Assembly: GCA_003833135.1 (NCBI GenBank)
Contig: QZLH01000091.1
Span: forward strand, 165,281-179,513
Reading direction: 5' to 3'
Length of the DNA: 14,233 nt
Source: Oehlia diaphana
Taxonomy: Eukaryota; Glomeromycota; Glomeromycetes; Glomerales; Glomeraceae
Every line of letters starts with the position of its first letter. Within the stretch, counting starts at the first letter, position 1. The notes below the pieces were generated by a model. That model was not told the DNA's origin and did no database searches. It worked only from the letters and a program-made list of their open reading frames with translations. A program made the position numbers and the translations under genes. Of this stretch, positions 1 to 8,459 are shown piece by piece.

Positions 1-1
1 T

Positions 2-73
2 ATTGAGAGAACAAAGGCTTTTATTTCTACATTAGAAGCCTCTTTAAATCCTATTATTATACAATTTAAATAA
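2..73 (+). pseudogene. C-terminal tail of an unidentified ORF
   Basis: An open frame enters from the left edge of the window and runs 23 codons to a TAA, ending in PIIIQFK. I do not recognise the family. The stretch has normal-looking mixed amino-acid composition, whereas the DNA that follows is almost pure T and A, so it may be the end of a transposon-derived gene. It could equally be a chance open frame, because it is too short to test. Confidence 0.25.
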
Positions 74-260
74 TTATAATAAAATATTCGTGAAATTTGT
101 TTATTTTTAAAATTTTTTTTTGAAATTTGGTTTTTTTCATTTTTTTTCAAGGTATTTTTTGAAATTTCAATGGTTTTTCTAAAGAAAAATTTGCTTTTTC
201 ATTATTTTTCATGAAAATTTCATGGTTTTTTTTTTAAAAAAAATTTTTTCATGGGAAAAA
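74..260. repeat. T-rich low-complexity repeat
   Basis: Long T runs are punctuated by recurring short blocks of the type TGAAATTT and CATGAAAATTTCATGG. The latter is nearly self-complementary, so parts of this stretch could fold back. No coding potential is visible. A short ATG frame starting at 251 consists mostly of this low-complexity DNA and is not credible as a gene. Confidence 0.6.
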
Positions 261-715
261 TTTTTTTGACATCGTGGCTTGTGACTTGTAATAATTGGTT
301 AAGTCACGTGACTCTGCTCCGCTTTAGACATCACCTAAAAAAAGAAAATATATCAACTTCTCCATGGGTTCCTCTACTCCCTGGTTATTGTGTAATTGGA
401 AAACTTTGTGGTCAATATATATGTTTAGAAATTCAAAGTAACTAGGAAATGGGAACCGTTAGAGCATCTGAAGCATTGTAATTACATGATCGTTAATAAT
501 ACTAACAAAAATGTATTACAAAAAAAAATGTATTACTAAAAAATATATATAGTTAAAAACATAAATTGTGATACGTTACAAATTTCTGATTTATGTTACA
601 ATTTATTGTGATAAAAAAATTTTCCCACAGACAATTCAATACAATTATACAATTGACGCAAAAATTTGTCTAATGTTAATTACAATATTACAATATCATA
701 TAATTGTCCAGTAGT
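261..715. other. Intergenic AT-rich DNA without a recognisable gene
   Basis: No credible coding frame is seen. A short inverted pair lies around 562-612: ATAAATTGT is followed by ACAATTTAT, with the repeated words TTGTGATA and GTTACAA between and around them. These may be remains of a small element, but no target-site duplication is evident. This stretch lies downstream of the minus-strand helicase remnant. Confidence 0.5.
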
Positions 716-1477
716 CATTTTTCTTCTTTCTTTCTTTCTTTTACTCTATCACAACTTCTGATTCAGTGAATCCTTTCAAATGAAAATGGCTTAAAAAGAA
801 TATCTTTCAGAGCATTAACCCATGATATTGCAACAAAGGTGAGACCAGGAGAATATTCCTTCTTTCCAATATCTATAAAAGTTTTTGGTAGCGTCAGTCC
901 TTGGCTTTTATGTATGGTAATAGCTCACACAAGTGCGAGAGGAATTTGCAAATGCGAACAAGTAACCATCTTGGTTTCCCAGGAATGTCAAATTGGTGTA
1001 ATGGGGATAACTTTGTTACCCTCAGTAGATATAATTGCGAGACCATTATAATTATCAAATTCTACAAAGACAGCAATTGGAAGAGAAGGTGAACCTTGAT
1101 TTCTTGGAAGAGTATATCATCAATCGTTCCTACTGAGCCATTTACCAGCCCTGTTTCCACAGATAAATTTGCTTTAAGCATAACCCGCGCACCCTTGGAC
1201 AACAATAATTGTGCTTCAAGGCCTTTTGCAGTGTCAGAATCTGCCTTAGAAGCATCATTGCCACCAGTATGGACAGCACGAACTCTAGCGATGGGAGCAT
1301 TTAACAATTTGAGTTTAGCAAGGTTAATCTCATGAACATCAACCTTTCGAGAAGTTATATGTATTGCATCCATAAATCAATTGTTTTCCATAGTAGATGA
1401 ATTATCAAAACGTGTTGCAAGTATCCTCCAATCGTCTATTGTTGATTCGCCATCACGTAATCGCATTAAAATATTCA
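716..1477 (-). pseudogene. PIF1/Helitron-type ATP-dependent DNA helicase, C-terminal remnant
   Basis: The minus-strand reading resembles the C-terminal half of PIF1-like helicases (superfamily 1B, 5'-to-3' DNA unwinding, typical of the RepHel protein of Helitrons). Seen in order: LRDGESTIDDW; the linker VHEINLAKLKLLNAPI; KGLEAQLLLSKGARVMLKANL; ETGLVNGSVGTIDDI; VEFDNYNGLAI; motif V region AITIHKSQGLTLP; motif VI region GLTFVAISWVNAL; then a Lys/Arg/Glu-rich tail ending at a TGA (complement 716-718). The Walker A and B part is absent. The frame is broken by TGA codons (complements at 763-765, 925-927, 988-990 and 1377-1379) and by a frameshift near 1100. The motif VI Arg expected after AIS is Trp. 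Upstream homology stops where the 50-bp tandem array begins. The gene is not functional. The family assignment is secure from the motifs; Helitron origin is inferred. Confidence 0.85.
721..742. repeat. (CTTT)n microsatellite inside helicase tail
   Basis: A run of TTCTTTCTTTCTTTCTTTTA-type sequence. On the minus strand it encodes the terminal basic and acidic residues (KERKKEEK) of the helicase remnant, so a simple repeat lies within what was coding sequence. Confidence 0.7.
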
Positions 1478-1740
1478 CCAGAACCCATAGTTCTGGCGTT
1501 TTTACATAAAAAAAATTTAAAAGAAAATGCCAGAACCTATAGTTCCAGCGTTTTTACATAAAAAAAATTAAAAGAAAATGCCAGAACCTATAGTTCTGGC
1601 GTTTTTATATAAAAAAATTAAAAGAAAATGCCAGAACCCATAGTTCCAGCATTTTTATTAAAAAAAATTAAAAAATATGCTGGAAGCAATAGTTCTGGCA
1701 TTTTTGTATAAAAAAACTATTAGTTCTGGTATTTTTTGTA
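1478..1740. repeat. Tandem array of a ~50-bp hairpin-forming unit
   Basis: Six head-to-tail copies start near 1478, 1530, 1581, 1631, 1680 and 1717, with spacing shrinking 52, 51, 50, 49, then about 37. Each unit has a short palindrome (CCAGAAC, five or six bases, GTTCTGG) followed by GCGTTTTTACATAAAAAAA and an A-rich spacer. Arms appear in two versions, CCAGAAC and CTGGAAC. The array abuts, and probably interrupts, the PIF1-like helicase remnant. It could be a small satellite or the internal repeats of a miniature transposon. Confidence 0.85.
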
Positions 1741-2103
1741 TATAAGAAAAGGCTAAAACTGAATTGCGGAATTGCGGGCTACTAACCGCCAAAATTTGCA
1801 ATATTGCAGAATTTGAAAATTATTTGCGGACCCATCCTTAATCTTAAGTACTAACAATTTTAGATTATCTTTTTGTCATTGCAGCTAGCTGATCATTTAA
1901 GCTTTATTTTATTATAATTTTTTTTGATAGAAAATTTTTTTTTTTTTTGCAAATATTTTTTACTCATAATTGTAAATATTCTACATTAGTTATGTAATAG
2001 AATAGAATGTAAAAAGTTGTAATTATTTTCGTTTTAATTACAAATAAAATAATTAATGTTTTATTTATTCTAATTCTCAATTATTAATTTTTCTATGTTG
2101 CAG
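1741..2103. other. Non-coding AT-rich stretch upstream of the RecQ-like remnant
   Basis: No gene is visible. Near 1760-1830 are short repeated words (AATTGCGG twice, then TTGCGGACCCATCC). The last part is T-rich and ends in TTTCTATGTTGCAG, a good splice acceptor placed directly before the first coding-looking exon at 2104. Part of this region is therefore probably an intron whose upstream exon is missing or unrecognisable. Confidence 0.45.
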
Positions 2104-2740
2104 CAAAAAGTTCCATGTGAAAAAAATATGAAAATACGATAATAACCTATTACTCTATGCAGCAAGTGAACAAAAACTTGATAAAAATAAAATTATTATT
2201 TCTGATGCTGAATTAGAAAAAGTACAAATTGATGGTCTTGTTGCTCACCTTTCAGATGATCATAGTCTTTATTGGGATGAAGTATGTTGGAGAAAAGAAA
2301 ATCCTGATATTCAATTAAAAGTACCACATTTAAAAGAACATACATCTAATCAAAGAGAGAAGTTTTGTCAATTTCTCAAAGAATGCTTTTATATACCAAC
2401 AAAACAGAGCTTAATTACTCACATTAGAACATCATATTATGAAGCATTCAACTGAGTTAAATTATGCTTTCAAGATAAAAAAATTGATTATTGAAAAACT
2501 AATAGTACTAAACATGCTTTAGCTGTTCTTCAATATAACAATGGTCTGCTGAAAATTGCCCGATCAGCATGTAATATTCCATATTTTTCTGAAACTGATG
2601 AGAAAAATATTAGTAAAATAGCTGAAGAACAAAAAAAACAAAACCAAAGAAATTCTAATGATATTGCTAAACGAAATGAAAAATGAGATAAAAAAATCCA
2701 AGAACAAAACACTAATTTGGAAACATTTGATTGGGATAAG

Positions 2741-2815
2741 GTACAGTGAGCATCATATGCTAATTCAAAATTGAATAAATAAATAAATAAATAACATAAA
2801 AAATATTTTCTTTAG
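2741..2815 (+). other. Intron of the RecQ-like gene, 75 nt
   Basis: GTACAGTGAG to TTCTTTAG, phase 0, joins ...TFDWDK to DFVLYGRN in one frame. It contains an (AAAT)n run. The clean phase match on both sides supports it. Confidence 0.75.
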
Positions 2816-3250
2816 GATTTCGTACTTTATGGACGTAATGTTCAAGAAAAAATCAAAGCTAAAGAATTTGAACCTACATTTGCCAAACATATACTTGATT
2901 TTGAAAAAATTCAGGAATTTTTGGCTTGTAAAGCATTTCCAAAGTATTCTCCATTAGGCTTATGTCGATACCATGAATTTTGTTTCAAATATGGATGGTA
3001 TCAGGAATTTCCAAATAAACAACATATACCACCACTACAAAATTTAATAGCTAATCCACCTACATTATATGATATACAAGAGTTTCAAGATATGCAGAAA
3101 ATAGCAATATCATCATATATAAATGGAAAATATACCTTTATCTCAATGCGTACAGGTGTAGGAAAAACAATGTGTTATTGGATTTCTGCAATTTTACGCA
3201 GAGGTTTGACTGTTGTAATAAGTCCATTAGTATCTTTAATTGATGATCAA

Positions 3251-3311
3251 GTGAGTTAAACTGATTATTTACCAATTAATAGAAGAAAGATTATAATTTA
3301 ATTTTCTATAG
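3251..3311 (+). other. Probable intron of the RecQ-like gene, 61 nt
   Basis: GTGAGTTAAA donor directly after ...SLIDDQ, with TTTCTATAG as acceptor. The following frame (INNQPSKGKAGPS) runs only to TAA 3351-3353 and is not recognisable as helicase, so the downstream exon may be foreign or lost. Confidence 0.5.
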
Positions 3312-3353
3312 ATCAATAACCAGCCATCAAAAGGTAAGGCTGGACCAAGTTAA

Positions 3354-3527
3354 TTATATGTTTAACATTACATGCCCCCTTCATTTTATTCCAAAATTGG
3401 TTGGTTTAACAACAGTTTATAATATGCTATTATTATCAACCCCTTGTCATTCCAAATTTGGTTAATACAGTAACGGTTCACTTATATATGAAGCAAATTT
3501 TCGTCATTATCTCCCTTTTGCTCTGCA
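3354..3527. other. Spacer between RecQ-like and D-D-E transposase remnants
   Basis: The words TTCCAAAATTGGTT and TTCCAAATTTGGTT occur about 70 bp apart, so the spacer contains a degenerate direct repeat. No gene is seen. It may hold the promoter of the following remnant, but no specific element can be pointed to. Confidence 0.35.
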
Positions 3528-5099
3528 ATGGAATTTGACAAACATCTTGATATAGTGAAATCAATTCCTTTGATATATCAAAATCTGCTATGGTTCTATA
3601 TTACATATTACCATTTTTGTTTCAAACACATAATTTTGCTATTTTTGTCTCCAATATTTTATCAATAAAAAATAATGAATTTTCATTTAATTGTAAGTGT
3701 AGAAGTAGGTATTAAAACTTTAATAGGTCCAAAAGTACCAAATATTAATGATTGTATTACATTTGAAGATTTATATAAAAAAGTTACAATTAATATATAT
3801 GAGCAAAGAGACGTTGAAATATATGGTCAGACAGATGCTAAGTCTAAATGGATTCCAATTTGAGAATGTTTTGATAATGAGTTTAAAATTATAGTGACTA
3901 GTCTTAAATTTCTGAAATAAAATTTAAAATCACTCCATCTTGCCTGTTTCACAATGTGCTTTACAAAACAATTTGTTAGATATTATTATGCAAACTGTCC
4001 AACAACCACAGTTACCACAATTGCAAGACCTGAAAATAGTTATTTGGATATGCTTTATAATGAGCTTATCATACTTTTTCGAGAAAAAAATGTTGGATGG
4101 AAAGGTGGTTTGCATATTGATATTGGTAAAACATTCATTGGTATATTGATCCACATTTATCTAAATTCAAAAAGCGTGGATGTAATTTACCACAATTGTT
4201 TACAGAATTGCCAACTTATTCTCAAAACCAAAATTATAATCAATATTTCATAATTCAAAACATAAAAAAATTGAAGTATCATTAGATTTATATCTTGTAC
4301 AACTGTGGACATTTAATAGTCAATGGGCTGATATAATATCAGCAATTCTAGAACTTTTACAAGTTATACACAAGTACATAGAATATCTTAAGCAGGTTAA
4401 TATGGCAATGGAAAAGGTTCATTCATCTACTACTTTGGTACAAGATGGAACAAGTAATATTAGTGTGGAAATAATTGATTGGTGTGAAGAAGTAAATAGT
4501 ATTTGTAATGAACTTGAAAGTTTGTTAAAAGAAAAACAATATTATGAGTTTGTAGATTTAGAACCATATTTACCAACATTTAAAATGGATAGGCATCGAT
4601 TTATTAAAAATATTAAATTAGGTGTTTATATCGGTACTATTGTGGTAATTATCTTAGTGCTAAGAACTTTATTTGGAAAATACCAAATGATTAGGATGAA
4701 CGATCTGAAACCAGAAATGCACAGATATTAGTAGCTATTTGTGATATTATTTCACAATATTTCTCCAGAGAAATGCAAAAGAATATGTTGAAAAAGGTAA
4801 TTTTTTCAAACACTTATTATTTTTAATAACTTTAAAATATATTAACAAAACTGGTATATTTGTTCTAGTACTCTTTAATTAAGATCATGTCACCTGTACT
4901 GCTTCGTCAACTATTTCATGATCTCACTGGTGATGCTTCAATTTCACCAAATGCAATTTTGAAAGAATTAGAAGAATGTCTTCAATGGATGTTAGTATTG
5001 CAAGATCCAAATATTACTGTAGATCTTAGAGTAAACAATGGATTCAAAGGTACAAATTTTGATGAATTTTGGAATGAATTGGAGGCTTATTTCAATGAG
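3528..5099 (+). pseudogene. N-terminal part of a large D-D-E transposase-like gene (unclassified family)
   Basis: These frames lead into the catalytic part at 6957-9004. The first candidate ATG (3528) opens MEFDKHLDIVKSIPLIYQN. After an in-frame TAA (3666-3668) the same frame gives SVEVGIKTLIGPKVPNIN and EIYGQTDAKSKWIPI, then TGA 3861-3863. Further blocks are CPTTTVTTIARPENSYLDML (around 4000), SKFKKRGCNLPQLFTELPTY (around 4170), a long alpha-helical stretch from about 4240 (VSLDLYLVQLWTFNSQWADI), EFVDLEPYLPTFKMDRHRFI, then ERSETRNAQILVAICDIISQ after a frameshift near 4700. Following a 72-nt intron the exon 4869-5099 reads MSPVLLRQLFHDLTGDAS to FWNELEAYFNE. At least four frameshifts and several stops make it non-functional. 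Linkage of the 4690-5099 part to the downstream exon is strong (shared phase across one intron). The first kilobase is assigned mainly by position and is less certain. Confidence 0.6.
4797..4868 (+). other. Intron of the D-D-E transposase-like gene, 72 nt
   Basis: GTAATTTTTT donor, TTTGTTCTAG acceptor, with TTTTTAATAAC upstream as a possible branch region. It connects EMQKNMLKK to YSLIKIMSPVLLRQLF. Confidence 0.65.
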
Positions 5100-5105
5100 G
5101 TAAAA

Positions 5106-5110
<5 letters not shown>
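5098..5110 (+). repeat. Target-site duplication, left copy (13 bp)
   Basis: AGGTAAAATATAT. The identical 13 bases recur at 6884-6896. The duplicated word includes the last two exon bases and the 5' splice site of the interrupted intron. Confidence 0.85.
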
Positions 5111-5141
<31 letters not shown>

Positions 5142-6883
5142 TTCTAAGAGAGAAGTTATCATTATGACTTTACAGACAATAGCTAACTAGTTAGCTTAAA
5201 AAGCTGTGTTAAGTACAGTAGATAATACATTCCGTACACATTGGTACAAAACCTTGCCCTCCGATTTAAAGAGTAGACCAAGCCTCAGTGAAATTACGCC
5301 AAGAAGGTATGATCATTCACACTAGGTAAAAAAAAAAAGGGATTTAACTGGGACAAGTCCCCTCTAAAAGCTTCAGGCTAATAGAGTAGAAATAATATTT
5401 TATAACTATACTGCTACCTAGAATAATACAAATTAGAGAAGTCTAACTAAAAACTACACTAACTTTCATAATAAAGACAAAATTTCTGCTAAAACCTCCT
5501 TGTTATCATTATTACCACCTTTGTTCTTTGAGATATTCTTTGTCTTCTTCTGAACTTCGGGTTTCTTCAACTGGTTATTATTCTTTAGTAGCTTTGGTCG
5601 AGGATTGTTGTTTATCCTTCTTCTTAGGCTGATTACTATCTGAAACCTTACCTGTTTTACCGGATTTCTTCACATTCAGGGTATTTTTAGCCTTCAGTTT
5701 CTTTTGTTGTGCTTTTTTCAAGTTGGGGATGGAGTGTTGACACCATTTCAACTCTACCTTCTGGTAAGAAAACTTAAGGTGTATCTAAGGCTCTAAGTGT
5801 AGTCTCCCAATTCTCGAAATAACCTACAAGTTTCCTCTTTCCTTTACTTGTTTGAATTAATTTAAACGAGTTAGCACCGCACTTCATTAAAAATTCAGTT
5901 GGTTTACGGTCCTTCCACAAGGTAGCCATTGTCATTTCCTCCGGAATGTCATGAATAATAGCTTGGAATTTCTCACGTTGTTTTCTTTCTTGGAGAGTCC
6001 AACTTGTGGGGAACCATCTTACAGGTATACCTCCCATATCTGTCATCCAAAATTTGTTAAACTGGGGAAGGGCAAATGAGGATAGTGCTATCTTGACTCT
6101 AAGAGTCTGATACTTGTGTTGACGTTTAAGTGAACACTTGATAGTATTTCCCCATAATTTTAACTCTGCTAATATTTTTCTTCCCTTTTGTTGGGTTTAT
6201 TGACTGATGTTTGTGCATCAGGTTTTGCCGTTGTTGATTGGTTCTTGGTTTGTTTATCAGCTGAAACACGCGTTTGATTTTTCTTCCAGGAAGTTTCGGG
6301 GAACACAGTTTGATCAACAGGGGCATTTCCTTATCAGGCAGTACTGGAGGCTTATCAGATGCTGTGTTTGGTGTTTGTTTACCTAAATCAATGATCATTT
6401 GATCTGAATCGCCAGTATCAATCTCATCTTCAGATGACTCATCTACTTCATCATCTGTATCATCTACGTCACCTATATCTCCAAATGTTGCATAGAAATA
6501 GAAAATATTAGTGAAAGGGTGTTAGGTGAAATATTCGTAGCTTGAGATTAACTGGTGAAGTTCGCTGGGTTGGCAGACTCGCCAAACATCATCTTCAGTA
6601 ACTGGGTTTTATCCACAGGAGCTGAAGGGTCTTTGTCAAAGATAGTCTTTAAGAAACCAGACTCTATGAAAGACGCTAGGGTGTTTGAAACATTTTGTAA
6701 AAATATTTGTTGGTGTTCAGAAACAAACTGTACAGCTTGTTCGTCAGCTATTCTTCTCTTATTTATATTATTTTATTGTGTTTTGTAATAAAATTAAATA
6801 AAGGAATATTTTTTATAAAAAATTATTACACAGAAATTTTCGTAAAAAAATAATTTCAGGAAAGAGTTTTTTTTTCGTACATA
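5111..6883 (-). mobile_element. Non-autonomous ORF1-only retroposon, copy 1, antisense in an intron
   Basis: On the minus strand the element starts at 6883, has an A/T-rich leader of about 120 bp, one long decayed ORF (to 5454), a 3' untranslated region of about 315 bp and ends in a poly(A) tract, seen on plus as a run of T through 5139. It is flanked by identical 13-bp duplications. No reverse transcriptase, endonuclease or RNase H is encoded. The hallmarks are those of target-primed reverse transcription. The element aligns by eye with the copy ending at 11750 across its ORF C-terminus and 3' untranslated region. An alternative reading is a processed retrocopy of a host RNA-binding gene, but a second copy with the same architecture argues for a repeat family. 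Confidence 0.75.
5454..6760 (-). pseudogene. ORF1-like RNA-binding protein of retroposon copy 1, decayed
   Basis: Read on the minus strand: N-terminal block RRIADEQAVQFVSEHQQIF and FIESGFLKTIFDKDP; an acidic stretch DDTDDEVDESSEDEIDTGDS; a Gln/Lys/Thr-rich linker; LWGNTIKCSLKRQHKYQTLR; MTDMGGIPVRWFP; REKFQAIIHDIPEEMTMATL; then FKLIQTSKGKRKLVGYFENW, which looks like the RNP1 strand of an RRM fold; then LKWCQHSIPNLKK, a Lys-rich tail, and NKEVLAEILSLL before TAG (complement 5454-5456). An acidic N-terminus, RRM-like centre and basic tail match what is known of LINE ORF1 nucleic-acid chaperones, but the exact family is not proven. Breaks: TAA at complement 6548-6550, frameshifts near 6310 and 6170 and near 5780, tandem stops near 5590, and loss of about 30 residues relative to copy 2. 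The start codon is not identifiable. Confidence 0.65.
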
Positions 6884-6896
6884 AGGTAAAATATAT
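6884..6896 (+). repeat. Target-site duplication, right copy (13 bp)
   Basis: Exact match to 5098-5110. It is followed by further AT dinucleotides and then the original intron remainder. Confidence 0.85.
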
Positions 6897-7266
6897 ATAT
6901 ATAAGCCAATTTTTAAATTAAATAAAATTTAATTAAACAATATAAATTTTATTTAGAATACACCAGCTGTTGATGATCGTTAGCATGGATCAGTACTTTA
7001 TGTGCCTCTTGCAATTTCAATCCGTGATTTGCGAGAAATTATTATAAGCTGACTGCATACTAAATTTAATAATCCACTTTCAACTGAAATTCATATACCA
7101 TCTGATGAATGGATTCGTCTTCAATTTTTACCAAAAAATCCATTTGCATATGCAGCTATTCAATATACTGGAAAATTTGAGATTAAATATAAAGTTCAAA
7201 CACGAGTACTATGAAAAGAACATCCAGATGGACACTATTGTGCAGCAATATTTCATTATCTTAGAG

Positions 7267-7379
7267 GCAAATGTATCGTTCTTGTACCATCAGGTGCTAT
7301 TTTCTTCTACCACCTTACTGTAAAAATATATTATGCGGTGAAGATCGACATGCATATGGTAGAAGAAGGTAGTATTTGC
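7267..7379. mobile_element. 113-bp miniature inverted-repeat element, Mutator-type
   Basis: Flanked by a perfect 9-bp direct repeat ATCTTAGAG (7258-7266 and 7380-7388). Its ends are inverted repeats: 7267-7290 against the complement of 7356-7379 match at 18 of 24 positions, including GCAAAT, TTCTT and TACCAT. A 9-bp duplication is the signature of Mutator-like elements. Removal restores HYLREFAIRF in the host transposase frame. With one duplication the insert adds 122 bp and so shifts the frame. There is no coding capacity. Confidence 0.85.
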
Positions 7380-8117
7380 ATCTTAGAGAGTTTGCTATTA
7401 GATTTCGAAATTACGTTGTTTTTATTTCAGCAGATGACAAACACAAAGTAGCTATTGGGGAATCTGTAGCTACTTCAACTGGTGTAAGAAATCGGCAAAC
7501 TTTAGTACCTGAAAATGGAATTCTTGCAGCATGCAATCACGATTTTACAAAATTACACAATCAGTAATATTTTTGTGTGATGTTCCTAAAGAGATTATGG
7601 GATCATTTTATAATGGCAGTGTATATGTTTTATACAAGGATACTGTTTTTGAACCAAGTTCTGCAATTCGGCATTGTACTGAATTCTTTAATATATTATC
7701 TAACCATTTTATTGATGAAATTCCGCCTATTATATGTATATATACTGATGGTGGTCCAGATCATCGTACAACTTATGTTCAATTCAAGTAGCACTTTTAT
7801 GCCTTTTTCTCAGAGGAGATTTTGATTTACTAGTGGCTGTACACATGGCACCTCAACAAAGTTGGGCAAATCCTGCAGAATGCATTATGTCAATATTGAA
7901 CCTTGTGTATCTCTAGTATGCGAAAATATGAGTGATGGAATGGAAAAATTGTTTGATAGATGTAACAAGTTAGAAGGAATCCGACAAGCTGCTAAATCAA
8001 ATGCACAACTTGAGATAGAACTAAAAAATTCAGTTAAAGCAATTCAGGATTCATACTGAAAGGCTTGTTTTAAATGGAAATAAATTTGTTTGTAATTCTC
8101 CAGCTACAAGTAATGAT

Positions 8118-8168
8118 GTTGATTTTTGAAAATTTTATTTTTTTCTATTTGCTTATATAAAATTTTAG
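8118..8168 (+). other. Probable intron of the D-D-E gene, 51 nt
   Basis: The frame NSPATSND meets a TGA just inside, while the next homologous block (IILAIDTTLQADETTQ) starts right after AAATTTTAG. GTTGAT as donor gives a phase-0 join. The donor is poor beyond GT; GTAATG at 8110 is a stronger donor but breaks the frame. Confidence 0.5.
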
Positions 8169-8425
8169 ATAATTTTAGCAATTGATACTACATTACAAGC
8201 TGATGAAACAACACAAATTGCATTATGCAAGCACAACATTTTACAAGATTTTATTAAAACTCATTGCCAACACCAAATTGATGTTTTTACATAACAATAT
8301 GACTCCTAAATGAAACAACCAGATTAAAAAGTGTAAAGATTCAAGATGTACTATTTACAAGCCTCCTCGCACTCCACCTTCAGTTTTTCAGTCATTTCAT
8401 TTTCTTCCAGATCCATTACCTTCAG

Positions 8426-8459
8426 GTATAAAGAGTTTCATCTTTTATTTTTCTTATAG
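8426..8459 (+). other. Very short putative intron, 34 nt
   Basis: GTATAAAGAG to TTCTTATAG. Removing it joins FLPDPLPS to ATNSEHYAEFDMLYG in one frame. It is shorter than usual fungal introns, so a deletion inside a formerly longer intron is likely. Confidence 0.5.

Larger units (their letters stand above)
2104..3353 (+). pseudogene. RecQ-like DNA helicase, truncated and stop-interrupted
   Basis: RecQ helicases are superfamily 2 enzymes that unwind DNA 3' to 5'. Exon A (2104-2740) holds a long frame with a novel-looking N-terminal region (VQIDGLVAHLSDDHSLYWDE, then THIRTSYYEAFN, HALAVLQYNNGL and a Lys/Glu/Gln-rich segment). Exon B (2816-3250) continues in phase and contains the helicase start: FQDMQKIAISSYI (motif 0-like), MRTGVGKTMCYW (Walker A) and LTVVISPLVSLIDDQ (motif Ia). 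A third short exon after a 61-nt intron ends at TAA 3351-3353. The DEAH box, motifs III-VI, RQC and HRDC are all absent, so it cannot be an active helicase. In-frame TGA codons lie at 2129, 2453, 2492 and 2684, with no TAA or TAG in exons A and B. The helicase call is firm; the nature of the N-terminal extension is unknown. Confidence 0.8.
5100..6956 (+). other. Intron enlarged from ~71 nt to 1857 nt by a retroposon
   Basis: The exon ends FNE at 5099 and the next exon opens NTPAVDDR at 6957 after TTTTATTTAG, both in phase 0. Removing the inserted element plus one copy of the 13-bp duplication leaves a 71-nt GT-AG intron (equivalent to 6886-6956), the same size as the neighbouring 72-nt intron. 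Because the duplication includes the donor, two GTAAAATATAT donors now exist, one on each side of the insert. Confidence 0.8.

Noticed and set aside
251..445. Open frame of 64 codons after the T-rich block
   Set aside because: No recognisable domain, partly made of low-complexity DNA; not distinguishable from chance.
839..1335. Plus-strand open frames across 839-1335
   Set aside because: They are antisense shadows of the PIF1-like helicase; the minus strand carries the recognisable motifs.
1478..1740. CRISPR array
   Set aside because: The regular repeats and palindromes are present, but the spacers are themselves repeated A-rich sequence and the context is eukaryotic transposon DNA.
2104..2740. 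TGA as tryptophan (genetic code 4), which would point to a Mollicutes-like endosymbiont
   Set aside because: Introns with GT-AG ends, fungal-type transposons and TGA at likely Arg positions argue against it; methylation decay is simpler.
2774..2793. (AAAT)n run as a LINE tail
   Set aside because: It sits inside a well-supported 75-nt intron with no adjacent element or duplication.
4402..4731. Hydrophobic run YIGTIVVIILVL as a membrane protein
   Set aside because: It lies inside the decayed D-D-E transposase frame just before a frameshift; a transmembrane role is unlikely.
6126..6398. A 90-residue minus-strand frame as a separate gene
   Set aside because: Its first part is the acidic linker of the ORF1-like protein and the rest is out of frame; neighbouring frames carry the conserved blocks.
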